NCBI GenBank assembly: GCA_903772945.1
Contig: CAICTM010000524.1
Location: 1 to 61,918, forward strand
Direction of reading: 5' to 3'
DNA: 61,918 nt
From: Seminavis robusta
Taxonomy: Eukaryota; Bacillariophyta; Bacillariophyceae; Naviculales; Naviculaceae
Both the position numbers and the translations under genes were made by a program. Under the pieces are notes generated by a model. The model did no database searches, was not told the origin of the DNA, and saw nothing but the letters and a program-made list of their open reading frames with translations. Of this stretch, positions 33,901-44,463 are shown piece by piece (positions within the stretch are counted from its first letter, which is position 1; each line of letters opens with the position of its first letter).

Positions 33901-35694
33901 GGATATCAGAGAGTGAAAGTTATATATGGCTGTAGAGAGAGCAATCAGTGCGACGACGAGTTCGATTGAGTGCTTTTATGAGCGCAAAATAGGTAAGGCA
34001 AAACTCAATTTATAACAATCACAGATGAGTGATAAATCTTGCGAGATCTTCTGCCTGAGGTATTCTCGATCAATCACCTAAATCTTGGCGGCATCATGTA
34101 CCGGTACGTCGTGTATCTTCCACTCCCCAGCACCTCCAGGGAAAACGGCAAAAAAGACTCATTCGAACACACAAGAATGTAAAATGACAAAATAACAAAT
34201 TCAAGCCTATACTTCTATGCAAATGATGAATCTGTTACAAATTCAGCAAACCATAATAGAAAATGGCAAATATGATCGGGAATTCCCTGTTGCTGAACAG
34301 GAGAAAGCTGCAGAAGCAAAAAGCAGCCTTTATGAACAGAAGCCTTCTGAAAAGTCAATCATTTTGAAAATGAGAAAAGATCCAATTTGCATCCTTTCCC
34401 CTCTGTTTTCCGTAACCGTACCACGACGTGCGACGATTCGATTCGACTCCGAGACACCGAGAAATCGTCGATACAGTACGATCGCGTCTCAAATCTAGGG
34501 TCCTTAAATCCACGCTTAGATCGACGATTTAAAGGCAATCTTACCACTTTATATCGTGCCTTAAAGGACGATTTAAAGGATATTGTTTCCCTCCTAATAG
34601 TGCACTTTAAGAGACGATTTAACGGAATACTCCAAGTGGTGGTTCTGTCACCGTAGCGGTACATGTATCGGTACCTCTGGTACCGGTACCAGTCGGTACG
34701 GATTCAAGAGCAATTATCCTGTGAAACACCAGACTACCCGCAGCATAGTACTAGTAGATTTTGGGGGCAAAACTTTGGCCTCTCGTAGATCCCCTCTTGC
34801 AACCCTAAAGAGAAGATGTGAAAAATCATCCTTGAGTGTACTATCGGTGGCTTGTAGGCATGTTCCTCCCATAACTGGTACCGTACCTGGTACCGTATGG
34901 CCAAAGACTGCCTGGGCTCTAGCTACGCACAATTTTGACCGGAACTACACAGTCAATTGCTTCCGAAATTGTAGTATGCATAGCTCCAAATAATTTGTAC
35001 TCTAAATCGTCGCCTAATAAATAGCTGCCTAAATTGTCCGCACCGTCGAATTGCCGAGTTGAGTGAGTCCGGGATCTTCTTCGGGTTGTTGCCAAGCTCG
35101 CAAGCTCGTCGATTGATTCAAGTTTTAGCTACTAGCAGACGCAAGACAAGGGCGAAATTGACCGAACAAAGTAAAGAAAGGTGGATTGGGCAAGGACGTG
35201 AAAGATTCGGCATATCTGAAACAGCATTCGACCAGGGACCTACAGCAGGCAACGCAGGAAGATTTCACAATCTGATAGTGCTGATCCATCCAACGTGTGC
35301 AATTCTAACTTTGATGAACTTTGAAGGATGGTTGATCCGACTGATTCGAATCTACTACCGAGATTGCCCCCACTTCGTGTATCACGATCTCCGCCGATTA
35401 TTGCGTCAGTTTAGGGGAATTGTTGGAAGACTGCATCCATAGTGCCTGTACATGTAGAACAAAAACCTTCCTGTAACAGGTAAGCCTTGTGCGAAATCTG
35501 CTGTGGAAGTGGATTCTTCAGTCAACAAGCGACGCACCAGGAGAAGCAAGGAATTGTTGCCAGCGTTGTCTTCTTCTCCCTCCAGAAAAAAAGTTGTGCC
35601 CTTGTGATGATTGCAGTTCTCTTTTCTTTTGTATGATCTCTAGGAAATTATTTGCTTGTGATCGGTATCGGCCGAGTTCTTGCTGTTTCGATTC
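33901..35694. other. Intergenic, no gene recognised
   Basis: Holds the alkaline phosphatase promoter (33901 onward). Between 34480 and 34640 is a run of related words (GACGATTTAAAGG, CCTTAAAGGACGATTTAAAG), probably a decayed repeat. TACCGGTA and related words are dense near 34640-34700. An open frame at 35059-35442 (127 codons) has no motif and is not called. Confidence 0.5.
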
Positions 35695-36890
35695 CTGCCC
35701 CCAAGCCACTGACTTGACCAAGTGGCAGAGATTGTAACCATTGAGTTATTGGTAGCATGGGGCTGCTGGCTGATTGGTGGGTTGGTTTCTGTCAACTGTG
35801 GGCACAACAAAGAGCAGGGAGGACCACAACATCTTGAGATTTTCAACTGAAATGTTGGGACTTGCAGTCTTGCAAAAAGATGCCTGACAATTGTCTCATC
35901 TCTCTCACTCTAATTGCCGTCATTAGCCTCCTCAAGAGAGAATTTGGATTGGCAGTAGAATCTCCATTGCAATGATGCCTTGACGGATTGTATCAGCTTA
36001 TCATTGGCAACTTGTAGACCCGAACTCAAGTAGAATTCATCCAGTCGATCCACACCATCAGCGGTGCGGCATCCCCGTTGGAGCTTTCGGGAATGTTCAT
36101 TGGACGCGATTCCCCGTAGCATGGAAAGTATGATATTGAATAAGACTCCTGTGTTGAAATTCTTGACTTGGTCAAATTTGAAGGGGTATACTCCAGTAAC
36201 TTCTGAGTAAACTTTCTTCATGTAGCTGAATCCAAAATTTCTTTTGAAATCAAAGCCTTCATTTTCCATGAGCAGTATGCCACCCTTTCGAATGGCCTTG
36301 AAATCAGGACTCTGGGCATGAGTCACAAAGTGAGTAGCAACGATCCAGATGCGTACGAGTTCCGGTTGTGCCTGAAGGATCTTGGCATAAAAGCGGGCTA
36401 CATCCAGTGCCAAGACGTAATTACCATCACGAGGATTGTAGTTGAGAGCCAACCAGTATCGAGGCATGACAGAGACCAGCTCTCGAACAAACTCTACTCC
36501 TGCTTCCCAGGAATCCACAAAGTCATACTCCTCACGAAATGCCTGCATGGTCCGTATCCTATCCAGGGATCGTTCCACGTTGTCACGGTCAATGATTCCA
36601 AATTGGCAATACCATAAGTCACTGAGTGGCTTCAGATCTCCCTCTTCTGCCGCAGCCCGCTTGACGGCCCGAGCCCATCGTCGTTCTTGTTCTGTCAGCT
36701 TCATGCGATCTTCGTACAAATACTGACCTGGGGCTCCCACAAGGGGAAAATCGCTGCAGTCATCGTCACTCTCGTCTTCGCCACTACTACTATCCTCCGC
36801 TTCATTTTCTTGAGCCCCTTCCTGTACATTCTGTTCTAACAGCACCTGCAAATCTGCCAAAGCCTCTTCGTTAGTGTCTCCCATCTTGCT
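35695..36890 (-). repeat. Segmental duplication, copy 1 (CRAL-TRIO gene plus 3' flank)
   Basis: About 1.2 kb similar, in the same orientation, to 45433-46633. It starts in CCTGCCCCCAAGCCACTGAC, 3' of the gene, and ends a few bases upstream of the ATG. The non-coding 3' flank is alignable by eye with many changes; the coding part is much better kept. Confidence 0.85.
35910..36884 (-). CDS. CRAL-TRIO (Sec14-like) domain protein, copy 1
   Basis: 324 aa from the ATG at 36884, chosen because the paralogue at 46627 begins with nearly the same peptide (MGDTNEEALADLQV against MGDSNEEALADVRV). The open frame runs on upstream to 37223 (437 aa), through a repeat (see findings). After an acidic linker (EDSSSGEDESDDD), a ~120-residue helical part contains MKLTEQERRWARAVKRAA and RIRTMQAFREEYDFVDSW. 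A domain resembling the CRAL-TRIO lipid-binding fold follows (KAIRKGGILLMENEGFDF, VYSEVTGVYPFKFDQVKNFN, TGVLFNIILSMLRG). Such proteins carry or sense hydrophobic ligands such as phosphatidylinositol or tocopherol; the ligand here is unknown. No signal peptide in the short form. Confidence 0.75.
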   Translation of the reverse strand: MGDTNEEALADLQVLLEQNVQEGAQENEAEDSSSGEDESDDDCSDFPLVGAPGQYLYEDRMKLTEQERRWARAVKRAAAEEGDLKPLSDLWYCQFGIIDRDNVERSLDRIRTMQAFREEYDFVDSWEAGVEFVRELVSVMPRYWLALNYNPRDGNYVLALDVARFYAKILQAQPELVRIWIVATHFVTHAQSPDFKAIRKGGILLMENEGFDFKRNFGFSYMKKVYSEVTGVYPFKFDQVKNFNTGVLFNIILSMLRGIASNEHSRKLQRGCRTADGVDRLDEFYLSSGLQVANDKLIQSVKASLQWRFYCQSKFSLEEANDGN

Positions 36891-37044
36891 TGCTGCGTGC
36901 TGATGGCCAATGGCCAATTCTCCGGCCTCGGGCCCGGACTGACAGGTCAGCACGCCAGAAGGACTCACAGATGCTCCCACCTTACCGAGCCATTGGGCCG
37001 TACCGTAAAAGTATATCCCTGAACTGAGAGAAATACTGAGAGCC

Positions 37045-37335
37045 TGGGGGATGAGCAAAAATGCCAATAGCACTGCATTGAATTTGATAGCTCTTTTTTG
37101 TATAATTGTGTCTGTAAAGGAGATATTATGTTTTGGATGTTTGTTTTCTATTGGATTTGATTTGATTTGATTCGATTGCATTGAATTGGATTGAATTGAA
37201 TTGAATTCCATTTTACTATACAAATAACAGTACTATTGTTGATCCAATTCAATCCAATGCAATCTAATTCAATGCAATTCAGTGCAATTCAATCCAATTT
37301 ATCTTAATTTTGGTCGAAAGCTTGCATTTCGCTTT
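37045..37335. repeat. Foldback repeat with inverted ATTGG-type microsatellite arms, copy 1
   Basis: Core TTTACTATACAAATAACAG (37210-37230), flanked on one side by ATTGGATTTGATTTGATT-like units and on the other by the complementary CCAATTCAATCCAATGCAAT units, so the arms can pair. The same core, arms and about 100 bp of outer flank recur in inverted orientation at 59035-59290. It lies directly upstream of the CRAL-TRIO gene. Confidence 0.8.
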
Positions 37336-37754
37336 ATTAACTGTTATTTCGAGTCGCAATTGAGTACACTACAGCCCTGTAGCAACATTTGCTCATCCCC
37401 CTGTACCTGTGGTAGTGGATCCTACAGGACGTATTGATCAAGGTATCCAACACCAGGCGACACCTGGTGTATGCAAGGTCGATCGATCGATGTTAATACC
37501 AGTGTCGACCTAGTGAAGGTCACGTCCTCGACTGTAAGAAAAATGAGGCTCGCACCTCTACTACTCACTGTTAAGATAACGTCGTTCGCACCTCTATCTA
37601 TCTATTATCTCGAAAACGCACAAGTCCTCTATCGCTAGCTACTACCGGTAGCTAGCTACCAGCCAGTACGTTCGAAAAGCACAAGTCCACGGAAAACACA
37701 AGCACGAATCCGCAAAGAAACGAAAAGCCACAATCCACAAAAATCCACAAGTCC

Positions 37755-40041
37755 TCATGTAACAGACTCACTATTAGGCATGGCTACCATGCTTATCAAA
37801 CTAAGGTCAACTTTACTGAGCACGAACAATACAAAGATCCTCATGCAGACTGCCATAATGGTGTCCTGCTTGATGGCAGCAGTAATATTCAAAACACTTC
37901 CTTTGTAATGCTCCTCAATCTTGGAGATGACCCAAGCTGGAGCTTTCTGAGCATTGACAAGTGTAGCCATGAGAGTCCAGAGTGGCTTCCTCCTGGAGTA
38001 GGTTGACTTGCAAGCCCTGATATCATCAGCAGTGAAGTTCTTGGCTGGTTTGTTGCCACCAATACCATGCATCCACTCTTGCCAAGCAGAGCCAAAAGTT
38101 CTGTACTTGGCTAGTTTGGCAGGCCTACTATCACAGGGGTGGTGGCCACAGCTTTCTGTACCTGAGGCTAGTCTGGCCATTCCGGCAGTCCTTTCCACAG
38201 TCAACCATTTCTAAAAAGATTACCATCTACCTGATCAGTGTTGCCATCCTTGGAGGCTGAACAGCAATCCTAAAAAGCATACAAAAATACATAGTTAGCA
38301 GCAGTAATAGCCATAGTTCAATAGCCAACAGCCACAAGTCCACACTTACCTGCAAATATTTCCATTGAGTTTCGTCAGCTCCGCGCCAAGCCAAGTCTCC
38401 AACCAACCTCTCAAAGCAGCAGCCGAACTGTCGCGGGTCCTACCTTCCTGCGCAATGAGCTGCTGAGCTGGTTTTGCTGCGCAATAATCCTTGTCAGAAT
38501 CTCTCGTTCGTTCGTACCTGTTTTTGCGTTTGCATAGCCGTCACCTGCCGAGCTGATTGGCAACTTGACGAGTGCTTGCCCTGGCCGGTCGTTCCCGTGG
38601 TGCCACCACCGTGCCACCGCCACCTCGTATCCATCGGCTCGATTTCTTGATGTGGAGCTTGGTGTTGTGCGTCCAAATAGAGAGAGGCACTTTCACCACA
38701 GGTTTGACGCCAACAGGAACATCGGCCTTGATGCGCTGTACGCATCTTGGATCCTAAAACGAACGGGAGGCTCCATCCTCTCCTCCCAAGATTCGTCAAG
38801 AGCAGCCCACAAAAGAGGCAGAGCCAAGTGAAGCGAAATGTCGTTGACACCGTCGTAAAACGTGGTCCTTGCACCACAGGCTCAATCAACCAGTCGGGAG
38901 TCACTCTCTTGGCATCCGGGTGTGCTTGTAGGCAATAGGAGCCCCATGCAAAGCTTTTCGCAACACGAGCGTCGATCCAGGCTGTTCAGGCGAAATGTAG
39001 GCATCAACAACCCGTCAGACAAGCGAGCCTTCCAGCACCTCGAATGTCAACTTCGTCAGCAGTAGCACCCATTCCTCTTGCCAGAGTTGCAGCAAACTTC
39101 CGAATGCTGTGACTCCCAAGAACACCAGCAATGAGGAGCGCCACAGCCAGAAAATGGAGCCGACAAAAAGACAGCCTTGAGAATGTTGCGGTGGCTGCGT
39201 TGCAGTGCTTGGGAGCCAACTTAGGATCGCTTTCGGGAGTAAAGAGGAATGCATCTTCCCGACCAGCGGCGCCATACCCGTAGTTGAAGGACGCCTCCAT
39301 GTAATTCGCCATATCCGAGCATAGCACAAAAGTCGTATCCATCGACCCAAGAATGATTTGGTCAGGGATTGTCGTTCTTCCGAAATATTCTTGGCCAATG
39401 CACCTTGCAACTGAGCGCGAAAAGGAAGTCTGGATGCGGCTTGTAGTCGGAATACTTCAACTTGGGAGATGTCGTCCGTCCTGGTGATGAGATGGACTTG
39501 CTGCTTCAACATGCAGGCTGTACAGATAGTCGATTCAAAGCTCCCTTTGCCGTAGAGTTCATGGACCACCTTGCGATACTCAGTTTCCGTCAAATCCCTG
39601 GTGGCACAGGACTCTTGCCGCGGTGTTGAGTTCTCCGCTTTCTTGACTTCCTTGACCACTTCGTTCAAAGGATCGGACTTGGTTGGATTGCCGGAGGTTC
39701 CATTCCACGTGGCACCTTTGATGGGCATGTAGAAGGATATAGCCTTCTTGTCTTGCTCAAGAGTAGAGGAGCGGCAAGTTGGATTCTGCTCGAGGTTTTG
39801 AAGTCAACATCGGTCGTACCATACGCACGCATTTCAAGTAGTCGGCAACGTGGTGTGGTTGGATGCCGGCCAAAGCACTAGGTTGGAAGCGAGCCGCCTT
39901 GGTGTATGTCCTCTTGTGCAGCCAGCTCATGAATTTGACGAAGAGACGATGGTAATCCCGGTTGTACTTGGGCTGTTCCGTGGGTGCTTCAGGCAAATCC
40001 GGCACGTCCTCCAACCCAAAGGCTGCTCCAGCATTGGCCAT
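37755..40041 (-). pseudogene. Crypton-type tyrosine recombinase fossil A
   Basis: A decayed mobile-element gene on minus, with pieces in different frames. The N-terminus starts at 40041 (MANAGAAFGLEDVPDLPEAP). At 39728-39750 is a stretch around EQDKKAISFYMPIKGATWN, and at 39500-39600 CTACMLKQQVHLITRTDD. Around 39340-39400 the frame shifts between ALAKNISEERQSLTKSFLG and SMDTTFVLCSDMANYMEASF. The recombinase catalytic region has GSHSIRKFAATLARGMGATA at about 39060-39120. A C-terminal piece at 37860-38204 (FGSAWQEWMHGIGGNKPAKN, then RRKPLW) looks like a GCR1_C-like DNA-binding domain. At least four frameshifts are needed, so no protein is made. The HxxR-type motif and the GCR1-like tail are typical of Cryptons. 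It is related to, but not a copy of, fossil B. Confidence 0.75.
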
Positions 40042-41192
40042 GGTGGAGCAATTCTTTGGTCAACTAAGCAATTGTTGTTTTGGTGGAATTTCGGCAGAGT
40101 TTCCTTTACAAAGTAGAAGGAATGAAAATAATGAGGTCTGAAATGAAGAAATGAAGTGCTAGCTAGCTACCGGTAGACCATCGATCGCGGCGATCGCATG
40201 GGATTTGCCCGTTGTTCGTCTCTTTATGCACGGGATTCCCTTGAGAGTACCACAACGATTCGTACGGTGGGTGGTGGCTGCTTGAGAGTATCTTATCTTT
40301 CTGCAACGGTTGGATCGGAACGATTCTTGGATCTCATTGGAACGGTACGGTATGTTGTCTCTTACTTAAGCGAAAATTGGAATCCTCTCAGTATGTGCAT
40401 TGGTCTTTATTTATTCAGTCAGGGGCATTATGTCTAAATCCTCTCAGTTTATTTAATAGTGAGAGTCTTATTGAGAGGATCTTTGTTTCAATGACTACTG
40501 ATACCATAGACTTTCTACGTAGCATACTGTCATTGATCCTGAGGGTATGTAAGATCCTCATAGTAGTAGTAGGAAGCACATACTGAGGCTGTGCAACTAC
40601 TGTTGCAGAAATGTAGTACCGGTACAGTACAGGCAAAGAAGAAATCAATTTCGACTGTTCTTTGCTTAAGCCTGGCCCGGCTGGCTTCCGTAGATAATTT
40701 CCCTACTCTAAACCCCCCCTCCTTTTTTTTACTAACTACATGTAGCTAGTTAGACTGGACTGACTCACGACTCCTTTATTACTTACTCATTAAAAAGTCT
40801 TTGGCAGATCCTTGGGATTGAAAAGGGATCGGGGCTCAGTATTGGTTCTACTGCAGCCAAAAGTGGATTTTGGCTGAGGTCGCCCTTTTGTCTACGGTCT
40901 ATTACCGGTCCGCGCCCGTCACGCTCAGTACAAAACCTACGTGGCCATCAAGGCGCAGAGGTCATTGTGAGGATGGCGCAGAGTTGGCCATAGTTGGAGG
41001 TCGTAGATACAGAACTGCAAGCAGTCCCGCTTCCGAGGGTTGGGAGGAAGGGCCTTCACTTTTAGAAAAGCGAAGAGCCTCGTTGGAACTCGCTGGAACA
41101 TCCTCGCCGCTTTAGCGAGGATCGCGAAAGATCAGTTTCGCTGACGTACCCCACTGACGTACTACGGTGGATAGAAACAAGGTCACTTTTTA
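40042..41192. other. Intergenic between the recombinase fossil and the MITE
   Basis: No gene. It has TACCGGTA palindromes at 40168 and 40617, a run of C and T (CCCCCCCTCCTTTTTTTT) near 40714, and a region 40430-40560 of short GAGGATC/GATCCTC words that can fold back. Left and right ends of fossil A could not be placed. Confidence 0.4.
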
Positions 41193-41468
41193 CAGGAGCG
41201 TTCCTCAATCATGCATGACTTTAAATCCAACCCTAATTTAAGGTCGGTTTGGGGGAATCCGTCCCTAAATATAGGGACGGTTTCAAAACCCGACCCTAAA
41301 TCGAAACCCGACCCTAAATTAGGGACAGTTTTTCAGAAACCGTCTCTATTTTTCAGAAACCGTCCCTGTTTTTAGGGTCGGTTTCGAAACCCGACCCTCA
41401 AGGGAATCCGACCCTAAATCCGACCCTATTTTAGGGTCGGTTTCATGCACGATTGAGGAACTCTCCAG
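41193..41468. mobile_element. 276-bp MITE with TA target duplication
   Basis: Terminal inverted repeats of about 26 bp, imperfect: left begins CAGGAGCGTTCCTCAATC, right (complement) begins CTGGAGAGTTCCTCAATC. Both continue into a shared GCATGA. A TA lies directly outside each end (41191-41192 and 41469-41470), as in Tc1/mariner-type insertions. The interior has several GACCCTAAAT and GGGTCGGTTT words in both orientations. It is non-coding and sits 85 bp upstream of the small gene at 41553. Confidence 0.8.
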
Positions 41469-41552
41469 TAGAGGTTCGGATCTTTAAATCGGCAACAGTT
41501 ACAGTTGACTTTCTTCTATTTATTACATAAGAGCTGTTACCGTGTTGAGGTC

Positions 41553-41900
41553 ATGGCTGAGTATCAAGTTGAACAACGAGTCAGGATCATTGGTGGTCGC
41601 TACAAAGAACATTGCTATGGTGACTACAAAGGTAAAGCTGGTTCCTGCATGTGCAGGGTTGCTGTGGACGACGATATTCGTATTGAAAGAACCATCTATT
41701 TGACCTCCATTCGAGCCATCAAATCAACCGAAGCCGAAGACGCAAAGAAGAAGCCTTCGAAACGCGAGCTTCAAACCAAAATCGATCAAATGACAGTGAA
41801 TATGGCGAAGATGCGAGTACAGATCGTCGATTTAGAAGAAACCGTGACACTACTAGAAGAAGAGATGGAGATGATGCGACAGCAAAAGAAACATTTCTAG
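41553..41900 (+). CDS. Small KOW-like/coiled-coil protein, unknown function
   Basis: 115 aa from the ATG at 41553 (an upstream in-frame extension to 41505 exists but looks non-coding). The N-terminal ~55 residues resemble a KOW-type beta barrel (YQVEQRVRIIGGRYKEHCYG, then DYKGKAGSCMCRV). The C-terminal ~45 residues form a heptad-rich coiled coil (KIDQMTVNMAKMRVQIVDLE and ETVTLLEEEMEMMRQQ). It stops 12 bp before the end of the convergent Crypton fossil B, which raises the possibility that it is carried by that element. No membrane segment. Function not known; a nucleic-acid or protein contact through the barrel is only a guess. Confidence 0.55.
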   Translation: MAEYQVEQRVRIIGGRYKEHCYGDYKGKAGSCMCRVAVDDDIRIERTIYLTSIRAIKSTEAEDAKKKPSKRELQTKIDQMTVNMAKMRVQIVDLEETVTLLEEEMEMMRQQKKHF

Positions 41901-41912
41901 TAGTGTTAAGTT

Positions 41913-44463
41913 TTAATCTTTGTTGGCGCCTTTCTTCTTTCCACGCGGCTTTCCTTTGAGTATATGCCCAAGCTCCTGTAGTGCCTCAACAAACTTGCCG
42001 ACACTTGCACTGGCATTGTCAAACAAGGGCTGCCAATCATTGATGACGTTCTGCACTTTTGCCTGCTCCATCACACCAACCACAATCCTCTTGTTGCGTG
42101 AGAAGTGAGTGCCATTCAAGTGTCGTCTCCACTGCTTGCCAAACTTGTCGTTCCTACCAGCAATGCCACCGTAGCTGTCAGAGAACTCTCCTTCACCAAA
42201 CCACTCATCCGACACACCTTGAAGAGTGGTGTGTTTTGTCTTAAGCAGAAAGCAACTTGCATCACTTAACGAGCCACCAACTGGTTCAATTGCCGGAACT
42301 GGCAAAATCCAAGGCCTCAGCCTGACAGGGGAACCGGTGAATGGTGTTTCGGCTTCCGCTTCATCAATGGCATCTTGCTCAGTTATGAAGTTGTCAGGCG
42401 AAGAAGGATCCCGTGAGATCTCACCAGTACCGGTTTCCTCTCCATCTTCTGTTTCATGCAGGATTTGAGCACCGGCTTGAACAAGACAAGCCCCAACTCG
42501 TCGGTCAATAGCCAATCGGTTGTGTTGGGCCTGTTGCTCCATCTGCTGCTGAACACTGCCGAAACCATCCCTCACCTCACGAAGCACCATGAGGGTGTTG
42601 TCATCCAACTTGTTGGCTTCCTCTCTAATGGCCGCTTGAGCAATGTTCAGCCTCTGGTGCACACCAGGAAGAACCTTCTCCAAGTTCGCATCAAGTGGGT
42701 TTTCGCTTTTTTGTAGAGTAACAACAAGATAATCTTATAGTCCTGAAAAGAAAAAGAATCAGCGAGTGGAATGGTGCCGGCAAACGATGTACAGCGGGGA
42801 CACATACCTTAAAAAAAAGCTGCGTTTGAAAGCAATCCAAACTGGCTACTACCAAAGGATGCTCCGACATTCTCTCAGGATAAAGAACCATCATGGCGGT
42901 CACATCTTGAAGGAAGATGGTATTCATCTGGCAGAAAAACTTCAAAGGCTCGACTGCAGTTTGCTTCTCAGAATTCGGATCAGCCTCAAGGAGTGCATAC
43001 AGAGACCTGTAGCACCATTTGCCAATGGGTGTGCTGCGAAGCAATGCATCAGATAGCATGGCTCTGCTCCTGGGCAAGTAGTAAATCTTAGAAGAGTTCG
43101 TAAACCCAGCCAGATGCCGAATCTGTTGCATTGGAATCTTGCCAGAGTACTAGCTCGTGTCAAACACACTGGGACTCCAGTTACCCATTTTTTTTTAATA
43201 TCGTCTATGGAAACGTCGTAGAGCTCCAGCGTCTTGGCTCCAATATTGCGACCCAGATGCAGGAGTTTGTTGCTTGGAAGGCTAAGCTCCTTCAAGATGC
43301 TCTTGATGTGGTTGCTGTATGTATCATTCTTCATGCTGACAGTGTTGTCGTTGCACTGGACGTCAATCAGAAATGTCGTGTCAAACCATTTCTCATTATC
43401 CATCCAATCCTGCACAGTGAAATTGGCGAATTCATTGGTACAGTCAAATCGTAGTTGAAGATACATCGATGTTCCACTGAGAGTACACCATCTAACATCT
43501 GCATGTCGAGTCGCCCTGCCAAACAGCTTACGTCCGTGGTTGGTTTTGCCTTGTGCAATCTGGAGAATCTGGACATAAGGAACATGCGCATCTTCATCCC
43601 GTTTCGGTGGATCAAGACCAAAGAAATCAGACAACTCACCCCAGTAAATAGATTTGCTTCCCAAAATCGTACTGGTAAGCAACAATGTGCACATACGAGG
43701 GCGAATCTTTGAACACAGGCTCCTCTTGCCGCTAGCCAATTTGGTGTCCTCCCACATGGCGCTCTCGATCTCACCAAAGCTCTGAACACAGGCATATGGA
43801 GCGAATTCCTTGCAAATTGCAGGCAGTCTCTCTTTCACATGTTTCTCCAGATTCTTGCAGTCAACATCCCATATCATCTCCCAAGGAATCGCATTGACTG
43901 ACATGGCAACTTGCTTGTTGTGGATGCTTTTCAGAGCTGTCCTGTACTGGTTGAAGCTTGACCATCCAAGAGGCTTGGGTGGTGGCTGGAGAGTGAGGTT
44001 GACGCCTCCTTGCTTGAACATTTCATCAAGTTTTTCCTATAGCACCTTGTTGAATGTCACTTTGGCTTTGCCACTGGTATCTCTTTTGCTGCCAGTTTTT
44101 TTCTTGCCACGCGTGCATTGACTGTAGAAACATATACTTGTAGCATTTGTCTTTATCCATATTGTGCTTGAATGGGTCATCCTTGTAGGCGTATTCACAT
44201 CATAGCTCGAATTCTTTCACCTTAAGATCAATGGCATGGATGGTTTATTTTGGCCTGGTGCCTTCTCGCTTGTTGTTGATGAAATCCACCATCCCTGTTG
44301 TGACACCGGAGTTGGCAGGGTTTCGCAAAATAACACCTCCTGTGGCAGTGGCTGCTACTCTTGGCGCAGTAGTGGTAGGTGCTTGCGGTGAGGGGGCTGC
44401 AACTGCATGCTCTGTGGTGGCGGCGGCCATTCGGCCATTGCGTCGTTGATTTGGTCTTGTCAT
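41913..44463 (-). pseudogene. Crypton-type (Ndc10-like) tyrosine recombinase fossil B
   Basis: On minus, in order: N-terminus at 44463 (MTRPNQRRNGRMAAATTEHA) with in-frame stops after about 70 codons (near 44240 and 44205). Next is a long frame to about 43190 with QILQIAQGKTNHGRKLFGRA and TRHADVRWC, a pattern of the Ndc10-II-like domain found in Cryptons. The recombinase HxGR box follows (LLHLGRNIGAKTLELYDVSI). A 9-A run at about 43187-43196 carries a frameshift, and a stop lies just downstream. Frame 2 then continues with MQQIRHLAGFTNSSKIYY. A 71-bp intron with GTATGT donor and TTTTCAG acceptor lies near 42737-42807, and the C-terminal GCR1_C-like part (SDEWFGEGEFSDSYGGIAGR, then WRRHLNGTHFSRNKR) runs to the stop at 41913. 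At least two frameshifts and three stops make it a pseudogene. Confidence 0.8.

Noticed and set aside
35059..35442. 127-codon plus-strand frame
   Set aside because: No motif; surrounding DNA is repeat-like.
37755..44463. One large Crypton-derived gene spanning both fossils
   Set aside because: The two regions each have their own N-terminus, recombinase motif and C-terminal DNA-binding part, and are dissimilar, so they are two elements.
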